DNA from: Pseudomonas sp. Tri1
Lineage (GTDB): Bacteria > Pseudomonadota > Gammaproteobacteria > Pseudomonadales > Pseudomonadaceae
Assembly (NCBI RefSeq): GCF_017968885.1
Contig: NZ_CP072913.1
Location: 3,828,001 to 3,892,000, forward strand
Direction of reading: 5' to 3'
DNA length: 64,000 bases
The position numbers and the translations under genes are program-made. Numbering within the stretch: the first letter of the stretch is position 1; every line of letters starts with the position of its first letter. This document shows positions 16,496 to 25,954 of the stretch, in pieces. Under the pieces are notes generated by a model that was not told the DNA's origin, searched no databases, and worked only from the letters and a program-made list of their open reading frames with translations.

Positions 16496-18064
16496 ATGCT
16501 CGGACGCAAACGCCCAGAGCCAAGGATTGCCAACCCTGATGAGGCCTTTTCCCCCGAGGCTGCACGGACCGGAGCGGCATTGCGGCTTACCGTAAGCTTC
16601 ATGCTGGTGGTGGTTATCGCCTTCCTGGCCGTTGAAGGCTGGCGGACCTGGCGCGATTATCGTGCCGCGTTTTCGTCCGCGCGCGACTCCGTGACGAATC
16701 TGGCGCGGGCCACGGCGCAGCACGCCGAAGACACCATCCGGCAAGTGGATGTGGTGACTGCCGCGCTCAGTGAGCGGGTAGAAGGCGACGGTCTCCCGAA
16801 CATGGACATCCCGCGCATCCATAAGCTGCTGGTACAACAGTCCGCCATCATGCCGCAACTGCACGGGCTGTTTATCTACGGCCCGGACGGCCAGTGGATC
16901 GTGACGGACAAGGAAGTGACCCCGGAACCGGCCAACAACGCCGACCGCGATTACTTCCAGTACCACCGCACTCACGCCGATCGAGGCGTGCGTATCGGCG
17001 AGGTGATCAGGAGTCGATCCACCAACGATCTGATCATCCCCATCTCCCGACGCCTGAACAATCCTGACGGCTCGTTCGCCGGCGTGTTGCTTGGCACGGT
17101 CAAGGTCAGCTACTTCGTGGACTACTACGGCGACTTCAAGATCGACGACAAGGGTGCGCTGGTCCTGGCCACGCGAAGCGGGACCATTCTGGTACGCCGG
17201 CCCTTCGTTGCCTCGGTGGTCGGCAAAAGTCTACTCAATAGTGTGATCTTCAAAAGCTATCTGCCCACTTCGAACCAGGGTGTCGCAGAGGCCAAGGCTG
17301 TCATAGACGACACCGAACGGCTGTACGGCTACAGGGCCCTGACCACCTACCCATTGGTGGTAGAGGCCGGTCTATCCCGGGAATCCATCATCGCCCCCTG
17401 GCGTCGCGACCTGCTCAAGACCAGCTTCGTGCTGATTTTCCTGATCGTGATACTCGTTGGCTTCGGGCTCATCGTGTTGAGCCAGTTGCGCTACCGGATG
17501 ACCATGGAAAAACAGATCCGCAGCGCACACCAGGCCATGCGGGACATGGCGTTGACCGACAGCCTGACCGGGCTGGGCAACCGCAGGCGCCTGGACATTA
17601 CATTGGCTGATGAGATTCGCCTGGCCAAGCGCCAGGGTTCTTCCCTGGCGTTGATCATGCTCGATGTCGATTACTTCAAACGCTTCAACGACAAGTATGG
17701 CCACGCCGCCGGGGACGACTGCCTGCGCGCGATTGCCGGTGCGATCCAGAAGACCATCAAGCGACCGGGTGACCTGGCCGTCAGGTACGGCGGCGAAGAG
17801 TTCACCGTGTTGCTTCCCCACACCGACAGTGCAGGTGCGACCAAGATCGCCCAAGAGATCCTGCAATCCATCCGGGCGCTGAACATCGAACACGTCGACC
17901 ACCCATTGGGCATCGTTACCGCCAGCGCGGGCATCACCACCAGCGAGCCGGGCAGCGAGGACATGACCCCGGCCATGCTGATAAAGGCTGCCGACGCTTT
18001 TTTGTACCTGGCGAAAAACACTGGGCGAAATCGCTGGTGCAGCGCCGGTGCGTCCCAGGGATGA
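16496..18064 (+). CDS. membrane diguanylate cyclase with periplasmic Cache-type sensor
   Basis: A 522-aa protein with a membrane helix near residues 28-50, a periplasmic domain of about 270 residues resembling dCache (AIMPQLHGLFIYGPDGQWIVTDKE), a second helix near 305-325 and a C-terminal GGDEF domain. The active site reads GGEEF (RYGGEEFTVLLP), so it should make c-di-GMP. The RPGD five residues before it is an intact RxxD inhibitory site. The ATG at 16496 follows AAGGAAAT, whereas a TTG just upstream is a poorer start. The ligand is unknown. Confidence 0.87.
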   Translation: MLGRKRPEPRIANPDEAFSPEAARTGAALRLTVSFMLVVVIAFLAVEGWRTWRDYRAAFSSARDSVTNLARATAQHAEDTIRQVDVVTAALSERVEGDGLPNMDIPRIHKLLVQQSAIMPQLHGLFIYGPDGQWIVTDKEVTPEPANNADRDYFQYHRTHADRGVRIGEVIRSRSTNDLIIPISRRLNNPDGSFAGVLLGTVKVSYFVDYYGDFKIDDKGALVLATRSGTILVRRPFVASVVGKSLLNSVIFKSYLPTSNQGVAEAKAVIDDTERLYGYRALTTYPLVVEAGLSRESIIAPWRRDLLKTSFVLIFLIVILVGFGLIVLSQLRYRMTMEKQIRSAHQAMRDMALTDSLTGLGNRRRLDITLADEIRLAKRQGSSLALIMLDVDYFKRFNDKYGHAAGDDCLRAIAGAIQKTIKRPGDLAVRYGGEEFTVLLPHTDSAGATKIAQEILQSIRALNIEHVDHPLGIVTASAGITTSEPGSEDMTPAMLIKAADAFLYLAKNTGRNRWCSAGASQG

Positions 18065-18182
18065 CGCCAGCGGGACAACCGCGCATCGGTCCACATCACA
18101 CGAACCCAAGTCCACAGGTGCCGACCAGGTGCCTGGCGGCTACAATGGTCGCTTCGTCCGTGACCAGCCTGATAAAAAATAC

Positions 18183-20183
18183 ATGTCCTTGCCCAAACAT
18201 CATCTGGAACTGCTCAGCCCCGCCCGCGACGTGACCATCGCCCGCGAAGCCATCCTGCATGGCGCCGACGCCGTGTACATCGGTGGCCCGAGTTTCGGTG
18301 CGCGTCATAACGCCTGCAACGAGGTGGGTGATATTGCCCGATTGGTGGAGTTCGCCCATCGCTACCACGCCCGTGTGTTCACCACGATCAATACCATCCT
18401 GCACGACAATGAGCTGGAGCCGGCCCGTCAGCTGATCCACCAACTGTACGATGCCGGTGTCGATGCGTTGATCGTCCAGGACCTTGGGGTAATGGAGCTG
18501 GATATCCCGCCCATCGAGCTGCACGCCAGTACCCAGACCGACATCCGTACCCTGGCACGGGCGAAGTTCCTCGACCAGGCCGGTTTCTCGCAACTGGTGC
18601 TGGCCCGCGAGCTGAACCTGCAGGAAATCCGCGCCATCGCCGACGAGACCGAGGCGGCCATCGAGTTCTTTATCCATGGCGCGCTGTGCGTGGCCTTTTC
18701 CGGCCAGTGCAACATTTCCCACGCCCAGAACGGTCGCAGCGCCAACCGTGGCGACTGCTCCCAGGCCTGTCGCCTGCCCTACACCCTCAAGGATGACCAG
18801 GGCCGGGTGGTCGCCTACGAAAAACACCTGTTGTCGATGAAGGACAACAACCAGAGCGCCAACATCCGTGCCCTGGTGGAAGCCGGCGTGCGTTCGTTCA
18901 AGATCGAAGGGCGCTACAAGGACATGGGCTATGTGAAGAACATCACCGCCTATTACCGCCAGCGCCTGGACGACGTCCTCGAAGACCGTCCGGACCTGGC
19001 CCGCGCTTCCAGCGGCCGCACCGCACACTTCTTCGTGCCGGATCCAGACAAGACGTTCCATCGCGGTAGCACCGACTATTTCGTCAGCGAGCGCAAGATC
19101 GACATCGGCGCCTTCGACTCCCCGACCTTTACCGGCGTGCCGGTGGGCGTGGTGGAGAAAGTCGGCAAGCGCGACCTGCAAGTGGTGACCTTCGACCCGC
19201 TGTCCAACGGCGACGGCCTGAATGTGCTGGTCAAGCGCGAAGTGCTGGGGTTCCGGGCCAACATCGCCGAGCCCAAGGGCGAATTCGAAGAGGACGGCCA
19301 GAAGCGTTACCGCTACCGCGTCGAGCCCAACGAGATGCCCGCAGGTATGTACCAATTGCGCCCCAACCATCCGCTGAGCCGCAACCTGGACCACAACTGG
19401 CAGCAGGCGCTGCTCAAGACCTCCTCCGAGCGCCGCGTGGGTCTGTCCTGGGTGGCGCGCCTGCGCGAAGAACGCTTGGAACTGACCGCCACCAGCGAGG
19501 AAGGCATCAGCGCCAGCGTGGCCCTGGATGGACCGTTCGGCCTGGCCAACAAGCCGGAGCAAGCGCTGGAGCAGTTGCACGACCTGCTCGGGCAATTGGG
19601 CACGACCGAATACCACGCCACCTCGACCAGGCTGGATGCGCCCCAGGCGTACTTCATTCCCAACTCGCAGCTCAAGGCATTGCGTCGCGAAGTCATCGAG
19701 GCCTTGACCGCCGCCCGCATCGAGGCCCACCCGCGTGGTGGCCGCAAGGCCGAGACCAGTCCGCCACCGGTGTACCCGGAGTCGCACCTGTCGTTCCTCG
19801 CCAACGTCTACAATCAGAAGGCCCGGGACTTCTATCACCGTCACGGCGTGAAGTTGATCGACGCCGCGTTCGAGGCCCACGAAGAAACCGGGGAAGTGCC
19901 GGTGATGATCACCAAGCACTGCCTGCGCTTCTCGTTCAACCTCTGCCCCAAGCAGGCCAAGGGCGTCACCGGCGTGCGCACCAAGGTCGCGCCAATGCAA
20001 CTGATCCACGGTGATGAAGTACTGACGCTGAAGTTCGACTGCAAACCCTGCGAGATGCATGTGGTGGGCAAGATCAAGGGCCACATCCTTGACCTGCCAC
20101 TACCGGGCAGCACCGCGCAGCCAGTGGTCGGCTACATCAGCCCTGAAGACCTGCTCAAGACGATTCCTCGCGCGCCGCATTGA
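18183..20183 (+). CDS. rlhA: RlhA-like U32-family 23S rRNA C2501 hydroxylase
   Basis: A 666-aa U32 peptidase-like protein. Its length fits RlhA (YdcP) rather than TrhP or UbiU/UbiV. It starts MSLPKHHLELLSPARD and has the iron-sulfur region FFIHGALCVAFSGQCNISHAQNG followed by NRGDCSQACRLPY (four conserved Cys), then KIEGRYKDMGYVKNI and a long C-terminal extension. In E. coli RlhA, with prephenate metabolism, makes 5-hydroxycytidine at position 2501 of 23S rRNA. Upstream in-frame ATG codons overlap the cyclase gene and are not preferred. Paralogues UbiU and UbiV are encoded at 47.5-49.4 kb. Confidence 0.8.
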   Translation: MSLPKHHLELLSPARDVTIAREAILHGADAVYIGGPSFGARHNACNEVGDIARLVEFAHRYHARVFTTINTILHDNELEPARQLIHQLYDAGVDALIVQDLGVMELDIPPIELHASTQTDIRTLARAKFLDQAGFSQLVLARELNLQEIRAIADETEAAIEFFIHGALCVAFSGQCNISHAQNGRSANRGDCSQACRLPYTLKDDQGRVVAYEKHLLSMKDNNQSANIRALVEAGVRSFKIEGRYKDMGYVKNITAYYRQRLDDVLEDRPDLARASSGRTAHFFVPDPDKTFHRGSTDYFVSERKIDIGAFDSPTFTGVPVGVVEKVGKRDLQVVTFDPLSNGDGLNVLVKREVLGFRANIAEPKGEFEEDGQKRYRYRVEPNEMPAGMYQLRPNHPLSRNLDHNWQQALLKTSSERRVGLSWVARLREERLELTATSEEGISASVALDGPFGLANKPEQALEQLHDLLGQLGTTEYHATSTRLDAPQAYFIPNSQLKALRREVIEALTAARIEAHPRGGRKAETSPPPVYPESHLSFLANVYNQKARDFYHRHGVKLIDAAFEAHEETGEVPVMITKHCLRFSFNLCPKQAKGVTGVRTKVAPMQLIHGDEVLTLKFDCKPCEMHVVGKIKGHILDLPLPGSTAQPVVGYISPEDLLKTIPRAPH

Positions 20184-20196
20184 GCAACGCCAACCT

Positions 20197-20357
20197 GTGG
20201 GAGCAGTCTTGCTCCCACATTGGCCTTTGGGTAACTGCAGAATTTGTATCCAGCGCAAATCCCCTGTGGGAGCGAGCTCGCTCGCGATGGCGTCACCAGG
20301 ATCAGTATTGATGCAAACTGACCCACCGCTATCGCGAGCAAGCTCGCTCCCACATTG
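20197..20357. repeat. REP hairpin followed by a REPIN
   Basis: A short palindrome (GTGGGAGCAGTCTTGCTCCCAC, 20197-20218) is followed by two full REP units in opposite orientation (20266-20289 and 20329-20354) separated by unique sequence. The remaining part of the 347-bp gap to the peptidase gene (20358-20530) holds no gene and presumably its promoter. Confidence 0.85.
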
Positions 20358-20530
20358 GGTTTTGGGTGGCTGGAATAAATTTTTCATTTCTGCGCCGTTT
20401 TTGCCTCGCTGTGCGACAGATTTTTCCTCGGGACTCCCCCAGCGCTTCTTCGCAATGTTAGGTTGTAAGGGTTTGTGTCATCAAATCAGACACTTCTCTC
20501 TCAACTGCCTGCAAAGGAATGCCCCCAGCA

Positions 20531-22270
20531 ATGGACTTCTCCCTCAAGCACCTGGCCGTGACCACCCTGCTCCTGTCCAGCCTCGCATCAATCACCACCC
20601 CGGCATTTGCCAATATCAGCGCGCAACAGAGCGCGGCCATTGTCAAAACCTTTTCCGACGCCCCTGTCACCGATTTCCGGCAGTTCCTGGCAAGCGTGGC
20701 CAAGAACGACGTGGCCAAGACAGCCAACCTCGCCCCAGCTATCAGCGCCTTCCTCGACAACAAGCCGCTTTCGGCTGAACAGCAGAACGAAATCCATCGC
20801 CTGCTGGGTCTCTATGCCCGGGTGAAGTACGGCAACGCAGCCACCGAGACGTTGAAAGAGCTGGTAGCGATCCCGACCTTTCGCAAGGACGGCGTTGCCC
20901 AGCACGAGAACCCGGAGTTCCTCAAGATCGCCGACAAGATCAAAAGCCTGGCCGAATCTTTCAACCTGAACTTCCGCAACATCGACAACCGCGTCTATGA
21001 GATTTCCCTCGAAGGCAGCGGCGACGAAGTCGTGGGCATTCACGCCCATGCCGACGTGGTGCCGGTGACGCCGGAAAACTGGGTGCTCAAGGACGGCACC
21101 CGGCTCGATCCGTTCAAGGTCACCCTGGTGGGCGACCGCATGTATGGCCGCGGCACCGAGGACGATAAGAATGGCATCGTGGTGGCGCTCTATGCCATGA
21201 AGGTCATCAAGGAAGAGAAGCTGCCGCTGGCGCGCAATTTCAAGCTGCTGGTCGACACCACCGAGGAAACCACTGGCGACGCGATCCCCTATTACTTCGA
21301 ACACAACCCAACGCCCAACTACAACCTGGCGCTGGATGGTGGTTATCCGGTCGTGATTGCCGAAAAAGGCTACGGCACGGTCATGGCGAACTTCGCCCGG
21401 CGCAATGCACAGGGCAAGGGCGCTGAGATCACTGCGCTGACCGGTGGCCTGGCCACCAACCAGATTCCGTCGACCTCGGTAGCTACCTTTGCCAGCGACA
21501 AGCCGGCCGAACTGGCCGCCAACCTGCTCAAGGCCGGTAGCGACTATGCCAAGCGCAATGGCGGCAACTTCGAGGTGTCCAGCCAGGTCGTCGGCAAGGA
21601 GGTCAAGCTGACCTTCACCGGTGTGTCGGCGCACTCCTCCGAACCCGAGTCAGGCGTCAACCCGGTGGCGAGGATGCTGGACTTCATCAACGGCCTGGGC
21701 GGCAAGGTCGCGCTCAAGCACAACCACATCACCGATGCCGCCCGCTATGCCGCCGACAACTGGGGCCTGGACTACCTGGGTAACAAACTGGGCATTGGTT
21801 TTTCCGACGCCTTCATGGGGCCGCTAACGGCGTCCCTGACCTATGTCGGCATGGATGACAAGGCTTTCAAGCTGGCGGTCAACCTGCGGGTACCGGTCGG
21901 CAAGTCCACCGAAGCGCTCAAGACTGAAATCGCCGATAAGCTCGCCGCCTGGAGCAAGAAGTCCCACGTCGCCGTAGCCTTCGATTATTCCATCGATGAA
22001 CCGATGTACCGCAACCCTGAAGGCGAATGGGTCAAGGCGCTGTTGGCCGTGTCCACCGAAAACCTGGGCATGGAACACAAGTACGGCACCTCCGCCGGCG
22101 CCACTTCGGTTCATGACTTGCCCAACGGCGTGCAGTTCGGCCTGGCCATGCCTGACGTCAAGTACACCGGCCATAACGACAACGAGTTCAAGACGGTCGA
22201 GCAGTTCCTGCTGGACCTGCAGATCGTGACCGAGATGATGGGACGGATCGGGCAGTTGCCGAAGCTCTAA
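20531..22270 (+). CDS. exported M20-family dipeptidase
   Basis: A 579-aa metallopeptidase with a Sec signal (MDFSLKHLAVTTLLLSSLAS..., cleavage likely after PAFA near residue 27). Zn-binding blocks are IHAHADVVPVTPENW (His and Asp), GRGTEDDKNGIVVALYAMK (bridging Asp), VDTTEETTGDAIPYYF (catalytic Glu) and a late ATSVHDLPNG region (His). The peptidase should act in the periplasm on short peptides. The ATG at 20531 was chosen because the ATG at 20519 sits on the AAAGGA ribosome site. Monocistronic; a strong hairpin follows at 22288-22315. Confidence 0.85.
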   Translation: MDFSLKHLAVTTLLLSSLASITTPAFANISAQQSAAIVKTFSDAPVTDFRQFLASVAKNDVAKTANLAPAISAFLDNKPLSAEQQNEIHRLLGLYARVKYGNAATETLKELVAIPTFRKDGVAQHENPEFLKIADKIKSLAESFNLNFRNIDNRVYEISLEGSGDEVVGIHAHADVVPVTPENWVLKDGTRLDPFKVTLVGDRMYGRGTEDDKNGIVVALYAMKVIKEEKLPLARNFKLLVDTTEETTGDAIPYYFEHNPTPNYNLALDGGYPVVIAEKGYGTVMANFARRNAQGKGAEITALTGGLATNQIPSTSVATFASDKPAELAANLLKAGSDYAKRNGGNFEVSSQVVGKEVKLTFTGVSAHSSEPESGVNPVARMLDFINGLGGKVALKHNHITDAARYAADNWGLDYLGNKLGIGFSDAFMGPLTASLTYVGMDDKAFKLAVNLRVPVGKSTEALKTEIADKLAAWSKKSHVAVAFDYSIDEPMYRNPEGEWVKALLAVSTENLGMEHKYGTSAGATSVHDLPNGVQFGLAMPDVKYTGHNDNEFKTVEQFLLDLQIVTEMMGRIGQLPKL

Positions 22271-22287
22271 GACAAGTGTGATCCATT

Positions 22288-22315
22288 GTGGCGAGGGAGT
22301 TTGCTCCCTCGCCAC
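22288..22315. terminator. bidirectional hairpin between convergent genes
   Basis: An 11-bp perfect stem (GTGGCGAGGGA / TCCCTCGCCAC) with a 6-nt loop lies in the 54-bp gap between the peptidase gene and the convergent DUF3079 gene. The same sequence type recurs at other Pseudomonas loci as a repeat; here its position suits termination for both strands. Confidence 0.65.
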
Positions 22316-22324
22316 AGGTTTGTT

Positions 22325-22552
22325 TCATTCCTTCAGGTGGGTTGCGCTTGGGTCGATGACCTTGGCCGTAATGTCCACCAGCTCCAGCCCCCAATCACCA
22401 TGCAGGTACCAGTCCTCGCCGATCATCTCAGCCGGGTGCATCGTTCGATCGGCACCGTTACCACAGGCCAGCGCACTGGTCGCACAGTAACGATCACAGC
22501 CCCAGCAAATGCGCTCGGGATGTTTGGGACTGATGGGAAAAGGCTTTGCCAT
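22325..22552 (-). CDS. DUF3079 small cysteine-rich protein
   Basis: A 75-aa protein, start MAKPFPISPKHPERICWGCD, with Cys in ICWGCDRYCATSALACGNG and a C-terminal HPAEMIGEDWYLHGDWGLE block. It matches the DUF3079 family of unknown function; the four spaced cysteines suggest a metal site. An upstream in-frame ATG (22687) would add a non-conserved extension crossing the Fur-like promoter. It diverges from the ftr operon. Confidence 0.75.
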   Translation of the reverse strand: MAKPFPISPKHPERICWGCDRYCATSALACGNGADRTMHPAEMIGEDWYLHGDWGLELVDITAKVIDPSATHLKE

Positions 22553-22682
22553 GACGACCCCGTATAACCGGTGGGTGTAGCCGTACCGTACCGCGTAGGG
22601 GCGCAGTGGCCCTTGATTCTGATCAAGAACCGCCGAGCCTGAGTGAACTGCCGCTGGCGAGCGTGAATTAACGCTGAAAATT

Positions 22683-22705
22683 GACAAGAATCATTATTAT
22701 TCGCA
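22683..22705. promoter_or_regulatory. Fur-box-like AT-rich element
   Basis: The sequence GACAAGAATCATTATTATTC contains NATWAT-like hexamers (AATCAT, TATTAT) of the Fur recognition pattern. It lies about 50-70 bp before the first gene of a ferrous-iron uptake operon. Known Fur control of such systems plus the match supports the assignment; exact boundaries are uncertain. Confidence 0.6.
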
Positions 22706-22753
22706 GCGAAGCCTCCTAGACTCGGCCATCCCTTAGTCGTCCAGGAAGTCAGT

Positions 22754-23284
22754 ATGCGTACCCTTGCTCCTCTCTCTATCGCCCTTCTGTTTCTCTCCCC
22801 CCTGGCCCAGGCCAAGGAATACCCCATCGGCGAACCGCAGATGTGCCCCGGGCTGGAGGTCGGTGCAGTGTATTTGCAGCCGATTGAAATGGCCCCGGCC
22901 GGGATGATGCGGGCCACGGCCGATTCCGATGTCCACCTGGAAGCCGACATCCGCGCCACGGCGGACAACAAACAGGGCTTCCAGGAAGGCAGCTTCGTGC
23001 CCTACCTCAACGTGTCGTTCCAACTGAAGAAACAAGGCAACGACACCGAGCTCAAGGGTGACTTCCACGCCATGGTCGCCAACGACGGGCCGCACTATGG
23101 CGACAACGTCAAGCTGCTCGGCCCTGGCAAATATCAACTGACCTTCACTGTCCTGCCACCCGGCGGCCATGGCTCCCTTGGTCGTCATACCGACAAGGAA
23201 ACCGGCGTGGCGCCCTGGTTCGAACGCTGCGAACTGCATTACGAATTCGTCTACGCCGGGATCGGTAAAAAAGGCGGGTACTGA
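22754..23284 (+). CDS. ftrA: periplasmic Fe(II)-binding protein, P19/FtrA family
   Basis: A 176-aa protein with a Sec signal (MRTLAPLSIALLFLSPLAQA). The mature part shows KEYPIGEPQMCPGLEVGAVYLQP, MRATADSDVHLEADIRAT, YLNVSFQL and a MVANDGPHYGDNVKLLGPGKYQLTF stretch with the Met/His ligands of P19/FetP/FtrA proteins. These dimeric proteins bind copper and Fe2+ and pass iron to an FTR1-type permease. First gene of ftrABCD behind a Fur-like box. Confidence 0.85.
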   Translation: MRTLAPLSIALLFLSPLAQAKEYPIGEPQMCPGLEVGAVYLQPIEMAPAGMMRATADSDVHLEADIRATADNKQGFQEGSFVPYLNVSFQLKKQGNDTELKGDFHAMVANDGPHYGDNVKLLGPGKYQLTFTVLPPGGHGSLGRHTDKETGVAPWFERCELHYEFVYAGIGKKGGY

Positions 23285-23286
23285 GC

Positions 23287-23649
23287 ATGAGCCGCTCATC
23301 CTGCCCACGGCGCGGCGCGGCTCATCGACGCCTGGCCTGGTTGACGCTGGCCGGCTTGATGCTGCCCTCGATCGCCCATGCCGAACTGCCGACCTACGAG
23401 TTGAGCATCCGCGACGGGCATTTCACGCCGCCGCAACTGGAAGTACCGGCCGGGCAGCGCTTCAAGATCGTGCTGAAAAACGTCGGCCAGGGCCCGGCGG
23501 AGTTCGAGAGCACGCCACTGCGGGTGGAGAAAGTGCTGTCCCCCGGCGTTACCACGTTTGTGGTGATCCATCCGCTGCGCCCCGGGCGCTATCCGTTTTT
23601 CGATGAATTCAATCCGCAACTGCCCGAGGGCGGCATCCTGGCCCAGTAA
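23287..23649 (+). CDS. ftrB: cupredoxin-domain ferrous oxidation component (FtrB-like)
   Basis: A 120-aa exported cupredoxin-like protein with a hydrophobic signal (LAWLTLAGLMLPSIAHA). The domain DGHFTPPQLEVPAGQRFKIVLKNVGQGPAEFES continues to LRPGRYPFFDEFNPQLPEGGILAQ. In FtrABCD systems this subunit is proposed to oxidise Fe2+ before uptake. The usual His/Cys/Met copper triad is not obvious, as in other FtrB proteins. It begins 2 bp after ftrA. Confidence 0.8.
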   Translation: MSRSSCPRRGAAHRRLAWLTLAGLMLPSIAHAELPTYELSIRDGHFTPPQLEVPAGQRFKIVLKNVGQGPAEFESTPLRVEKVLSPGVTTFVVIHPLRPGRYPFFDEFNPQLPEGGILAQ

Positions 23650-23671
23650 TCGGCCAGCAGGAGGCGTTTGC

Positions 23672-24526
23672 ATGACTCAATCGATGTTTATTGTCTGGCG
23701 CGAGAGCGTCGAGGCGCTGTTGGTGATCGGTATTCTCCAGGCCTGGGTCGGCCGGCAGCAACAAGCCAGCCAACTGCTGCGCTACCTATGGGCCGGCGCG
23801 GTGCTGGGCTTGCTGCTGTCCGGCGTGCTGGCCGGGCTGATTCTGCTGGCTGGCGAGGCCATGAGCGGCGCCGCCAACGAATGGTTCCAGGCGTCATTGG
23901 CACTGATCGCAAGCTTGCTGATCGTGCAAATGGTCGGCTGGATGCACCGCAACGCGAGGACGCTCAAGCATGACCTGACGCGCCACGCCGATCAACGCCT
24001 GAGCCGCCAGGGTGGCCTCGGCTTGATGGTACTGGCGTTACTGGCGGTCAGCCGTGAAGGCAGTGAAACCGTGGTCTTCCTGTACGGCGCCGGTGCCCGC
24101 CTGCAAGGCTCGCAACTGGGTCTGTTCGCCGTCGGGGCAATCGCTGGCCTGACACTGGCGCTGTTGACTGTTTCCTTGCTGCACAGCACTCGCCGGTTCA
24201 TCTCGTGGCCGCGTTTCTTTGCCATCAGCGAAGCGATCCTGCTGCTGTTGGGAGCGGCGTTGCTGGTCAGCGGTATCGAGCGGATCGGCGGGCAACTGCT
24301 CGGCATGGACTGGCCGGACGCGGTGTATCGCGGCATTGGCGAGGCGCTTTGGGACAGCAGCGCGATACTGGACGACGGCCATGGTTTCGGTGGATTCCTG
24401 GCTGACTTCACCGGCTATCGCGCCAGCCCCAGTGCGCTAACGTTGCTGGTGTGGCTCTGCTATTGGGGTGTCGTCGCGGGTTGGCTGCGGCCACGCAAGG
24501 CGCAAGACCTGCCATGTCCGACCTGA
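23672..24526 (+). CDS. ftrC: FTR1-family iron permease
   Basis: A 284-aa inner-membrane permease with about seven hydrophobic helices. It carries the two acidic iron-translocation motifs of the FTR1/EfeU family: WRESVEALLVIG (RExxE type, near residue 9) and SREGSETVVFLYG (REGxE, near residue 127). The ATG at 23672 follows AGGAGGCGTTTG. It imports iron across the cytoplasmic membrane with FtrA and FtrB. Overlaps ftrD by 13 bp. Confidence 0.88.
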   Translation: MTQSMFIVWRESVEALLVIGILQAWVGRQQQASQLLRYLWAGAVLGLLLSGVLAGLILLAGEAMSGAANEWFQASLALIASLLIVQMVGWMHRNARTLKHDLTRHADQRLSRQGGLGLMVLALLAVSREGSETVVFLYGAGARLQGSQLGLFAVGAIAGLTLALLTVSLLHSTRRFISWPRFFAISEAILLLLGAALLVSGIERIGGQLLGMDWPDAVYRGIGEALWDSSAILDDGHGFGGFLADFTGYRASPSALTLLVWLCYWGVVAGWLRPRKAQDLPCPT

Positions 24527-25881
24527 ACCCTTGGCTCCAGCGCCTGGGCGACGGCATGCGGCGCCACGGTGCAAGCATTCGCGCCGTGCAATGGGCGGTG
24601 GTGCTGTTTTACGCAGTGCTGCTGGTGATACCGGCCCTGTTGCCATTGCCCGGCAGCCAGGCGCGCCTGTTCGACAACCTGACGCTGCTGGCACAGTTTC
24701 TGTTCTGGGGCCTGTGGTGGCCGTTCGTGTTGCTGTCGATCGTGTTGTTCGGGCGGCTCTGGTGTGGCGTGCTGTGTCCCGAAGGCGCCTTGAGTGAATG
24801 GGCCAGCCAGTACGGCAAGGGCCTGGGCATGCCCCGCGGGTTGCGCTGGGCCGGTTGGCCCACCGTGGCGTTCTGCCTGACCACCCTCTACGGTCAACTG
24901 ATCAGCGTCTACGACTATGCCCAGGCTGCGTTGCTGATCCTGGGTGGCTCGACCGTCGCCGCGGTGATCGTTGGCCTGTTGTTCGCCCGCGGCAAGCGGG
25001 TGTGGTGCCGTTACCTGTGTCCAGTCAGCGGCGTCTTCGCCCTGCTCGCCCGTTTGGCGCCAGTGCATTTCCAGGTGAACGAACAACGCTGGCTGGAAAA
25101 CCCCGCTCCACGGCGCCCTCCCCCCAACTGCGCGCCCTTGCTGGACATCCGCCGTATGCGCGGCGCCGCCGATTGCCATGCCTGTGGTCGCTGCAGCGGC
25201 CAACGCGATGCGGTGCGCCTGATTGCCCGCTCCAGTAATGAGGAAATCCTTCACTCTACCGCCAACACGCTCTCGCCCTGGGATGTTCGCTTACTGTTGT
25301 TCGGCGTCATCGGCCTGGCCATGGGCGCCTTTCAATGGACTGTCAGCCCTTGGTTCATTGCCCTCAAGCAAAGCCTGGCGCAATGGTTGGTCGCGCATGG
25401 ATGGTTCTGGGCCTTACAGGACAACGCACCTTGGTGGCTGCTGACCCACTATCCGCAACTCAACGACAGCTTCAGTTGGCTCGATGGCTTTTGCATCGTC
25501 GTTTATCTGGGCATGAGTGCCTTGTTGCTGGGCACTTCGCTGATGCTATTGATGCGCCTGGCGGCAAGCATTTCGGGTGATCCCGCACAGTATTGGCCCT
25601 TGGCCATCACCTTGACGCCCCTTGGCGGTGCAGGACTGTTCCTCGGCTTGTCGGCCACCACGGTCAAGCTGCTGCGTTATGAAGGACTGCTGCTGGAATG
25701 GGTGCAGCCGGCACGGGCAGGGTTGCTGGTGCTGGCGATCGCATGGAGCCTGTGGTTGGGCTGGAAACGCCTGGGGCAGATGACTGCATCACCGATTCAA
25801 CGACTGCCAGCCATGGCCTGCCTGGTCCTGGCCAGCGGCTTGGTGGGCTACGGCTGGTGGTTGCAGTTCTGGGGGTGGTGA
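24514..25881 (+). CDS. ftrD: membrane-bound 4Fe-4S polyferredoxin (FtrD-like)
   Basis: A 455-aa protein with several membrane helices and cysteine motifs of the NapH/CcoG-like polyferredoxins: LWCGVLCPEGALSEW near 85, VWCRYLCPVSGVFALLAR near 165, and ADCHACGRCSGQRDAVRL near 225. It probably moves electrons across the membrane for the redox step of Fe2+ uptake in FtrABCD. It is the last gene of the operon and is followed by the large REPIN array. The final Cys motif is incomplete relative to a standard CxxCxxCxxxC, which is noted but not unusual for the group. Confidence 0.82.
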   Translation: MSDLNPWLQRLGDGMRRHGASIRAVQWAVVLFYAVLLVIPALLPLPGSQARLFDNLTLLAQFLFWGLWWPFVLLSIVLFGRLWCGVLCPEGALSEWASQYGKGLGMPRGLRWAGWPTVAFCLTTLYGQLISVYDYAQAALLILGGSTVAAVIVGLLFARGKRVWCRYLCPVSGVFALLARLAPVHFQVNEQRWLENPAPRRPPPNCAPLLDIRRMRGAADCHACGRCSGQRDAVRLIARSSNEEILHSTANTLSPWDVRLLLFGVIGLAMGAFQWTVSPWFIALKQSLAQWLVAHGWFWALQDNAPWWLLTHYPQLNDSFSWLDGFCIVVYLGMSALLLGTSLMLLMRLAASISGDPAQYWPLAITLTPLGGAGLFLGLSATTVKLLRYEGLLLEWVQPARAGLLVLAIAWSLWLGWKRLGQMTASPIQRLPAMACLVLASGLVGYGWWLQFWGW

Positions 25882-25954
25882 TCACCGCTCCAACACCTGA
25901 ACTCCCACATCGGATTTGTGTTGCCCACAACATTCGGACACAACACAAAACCCT

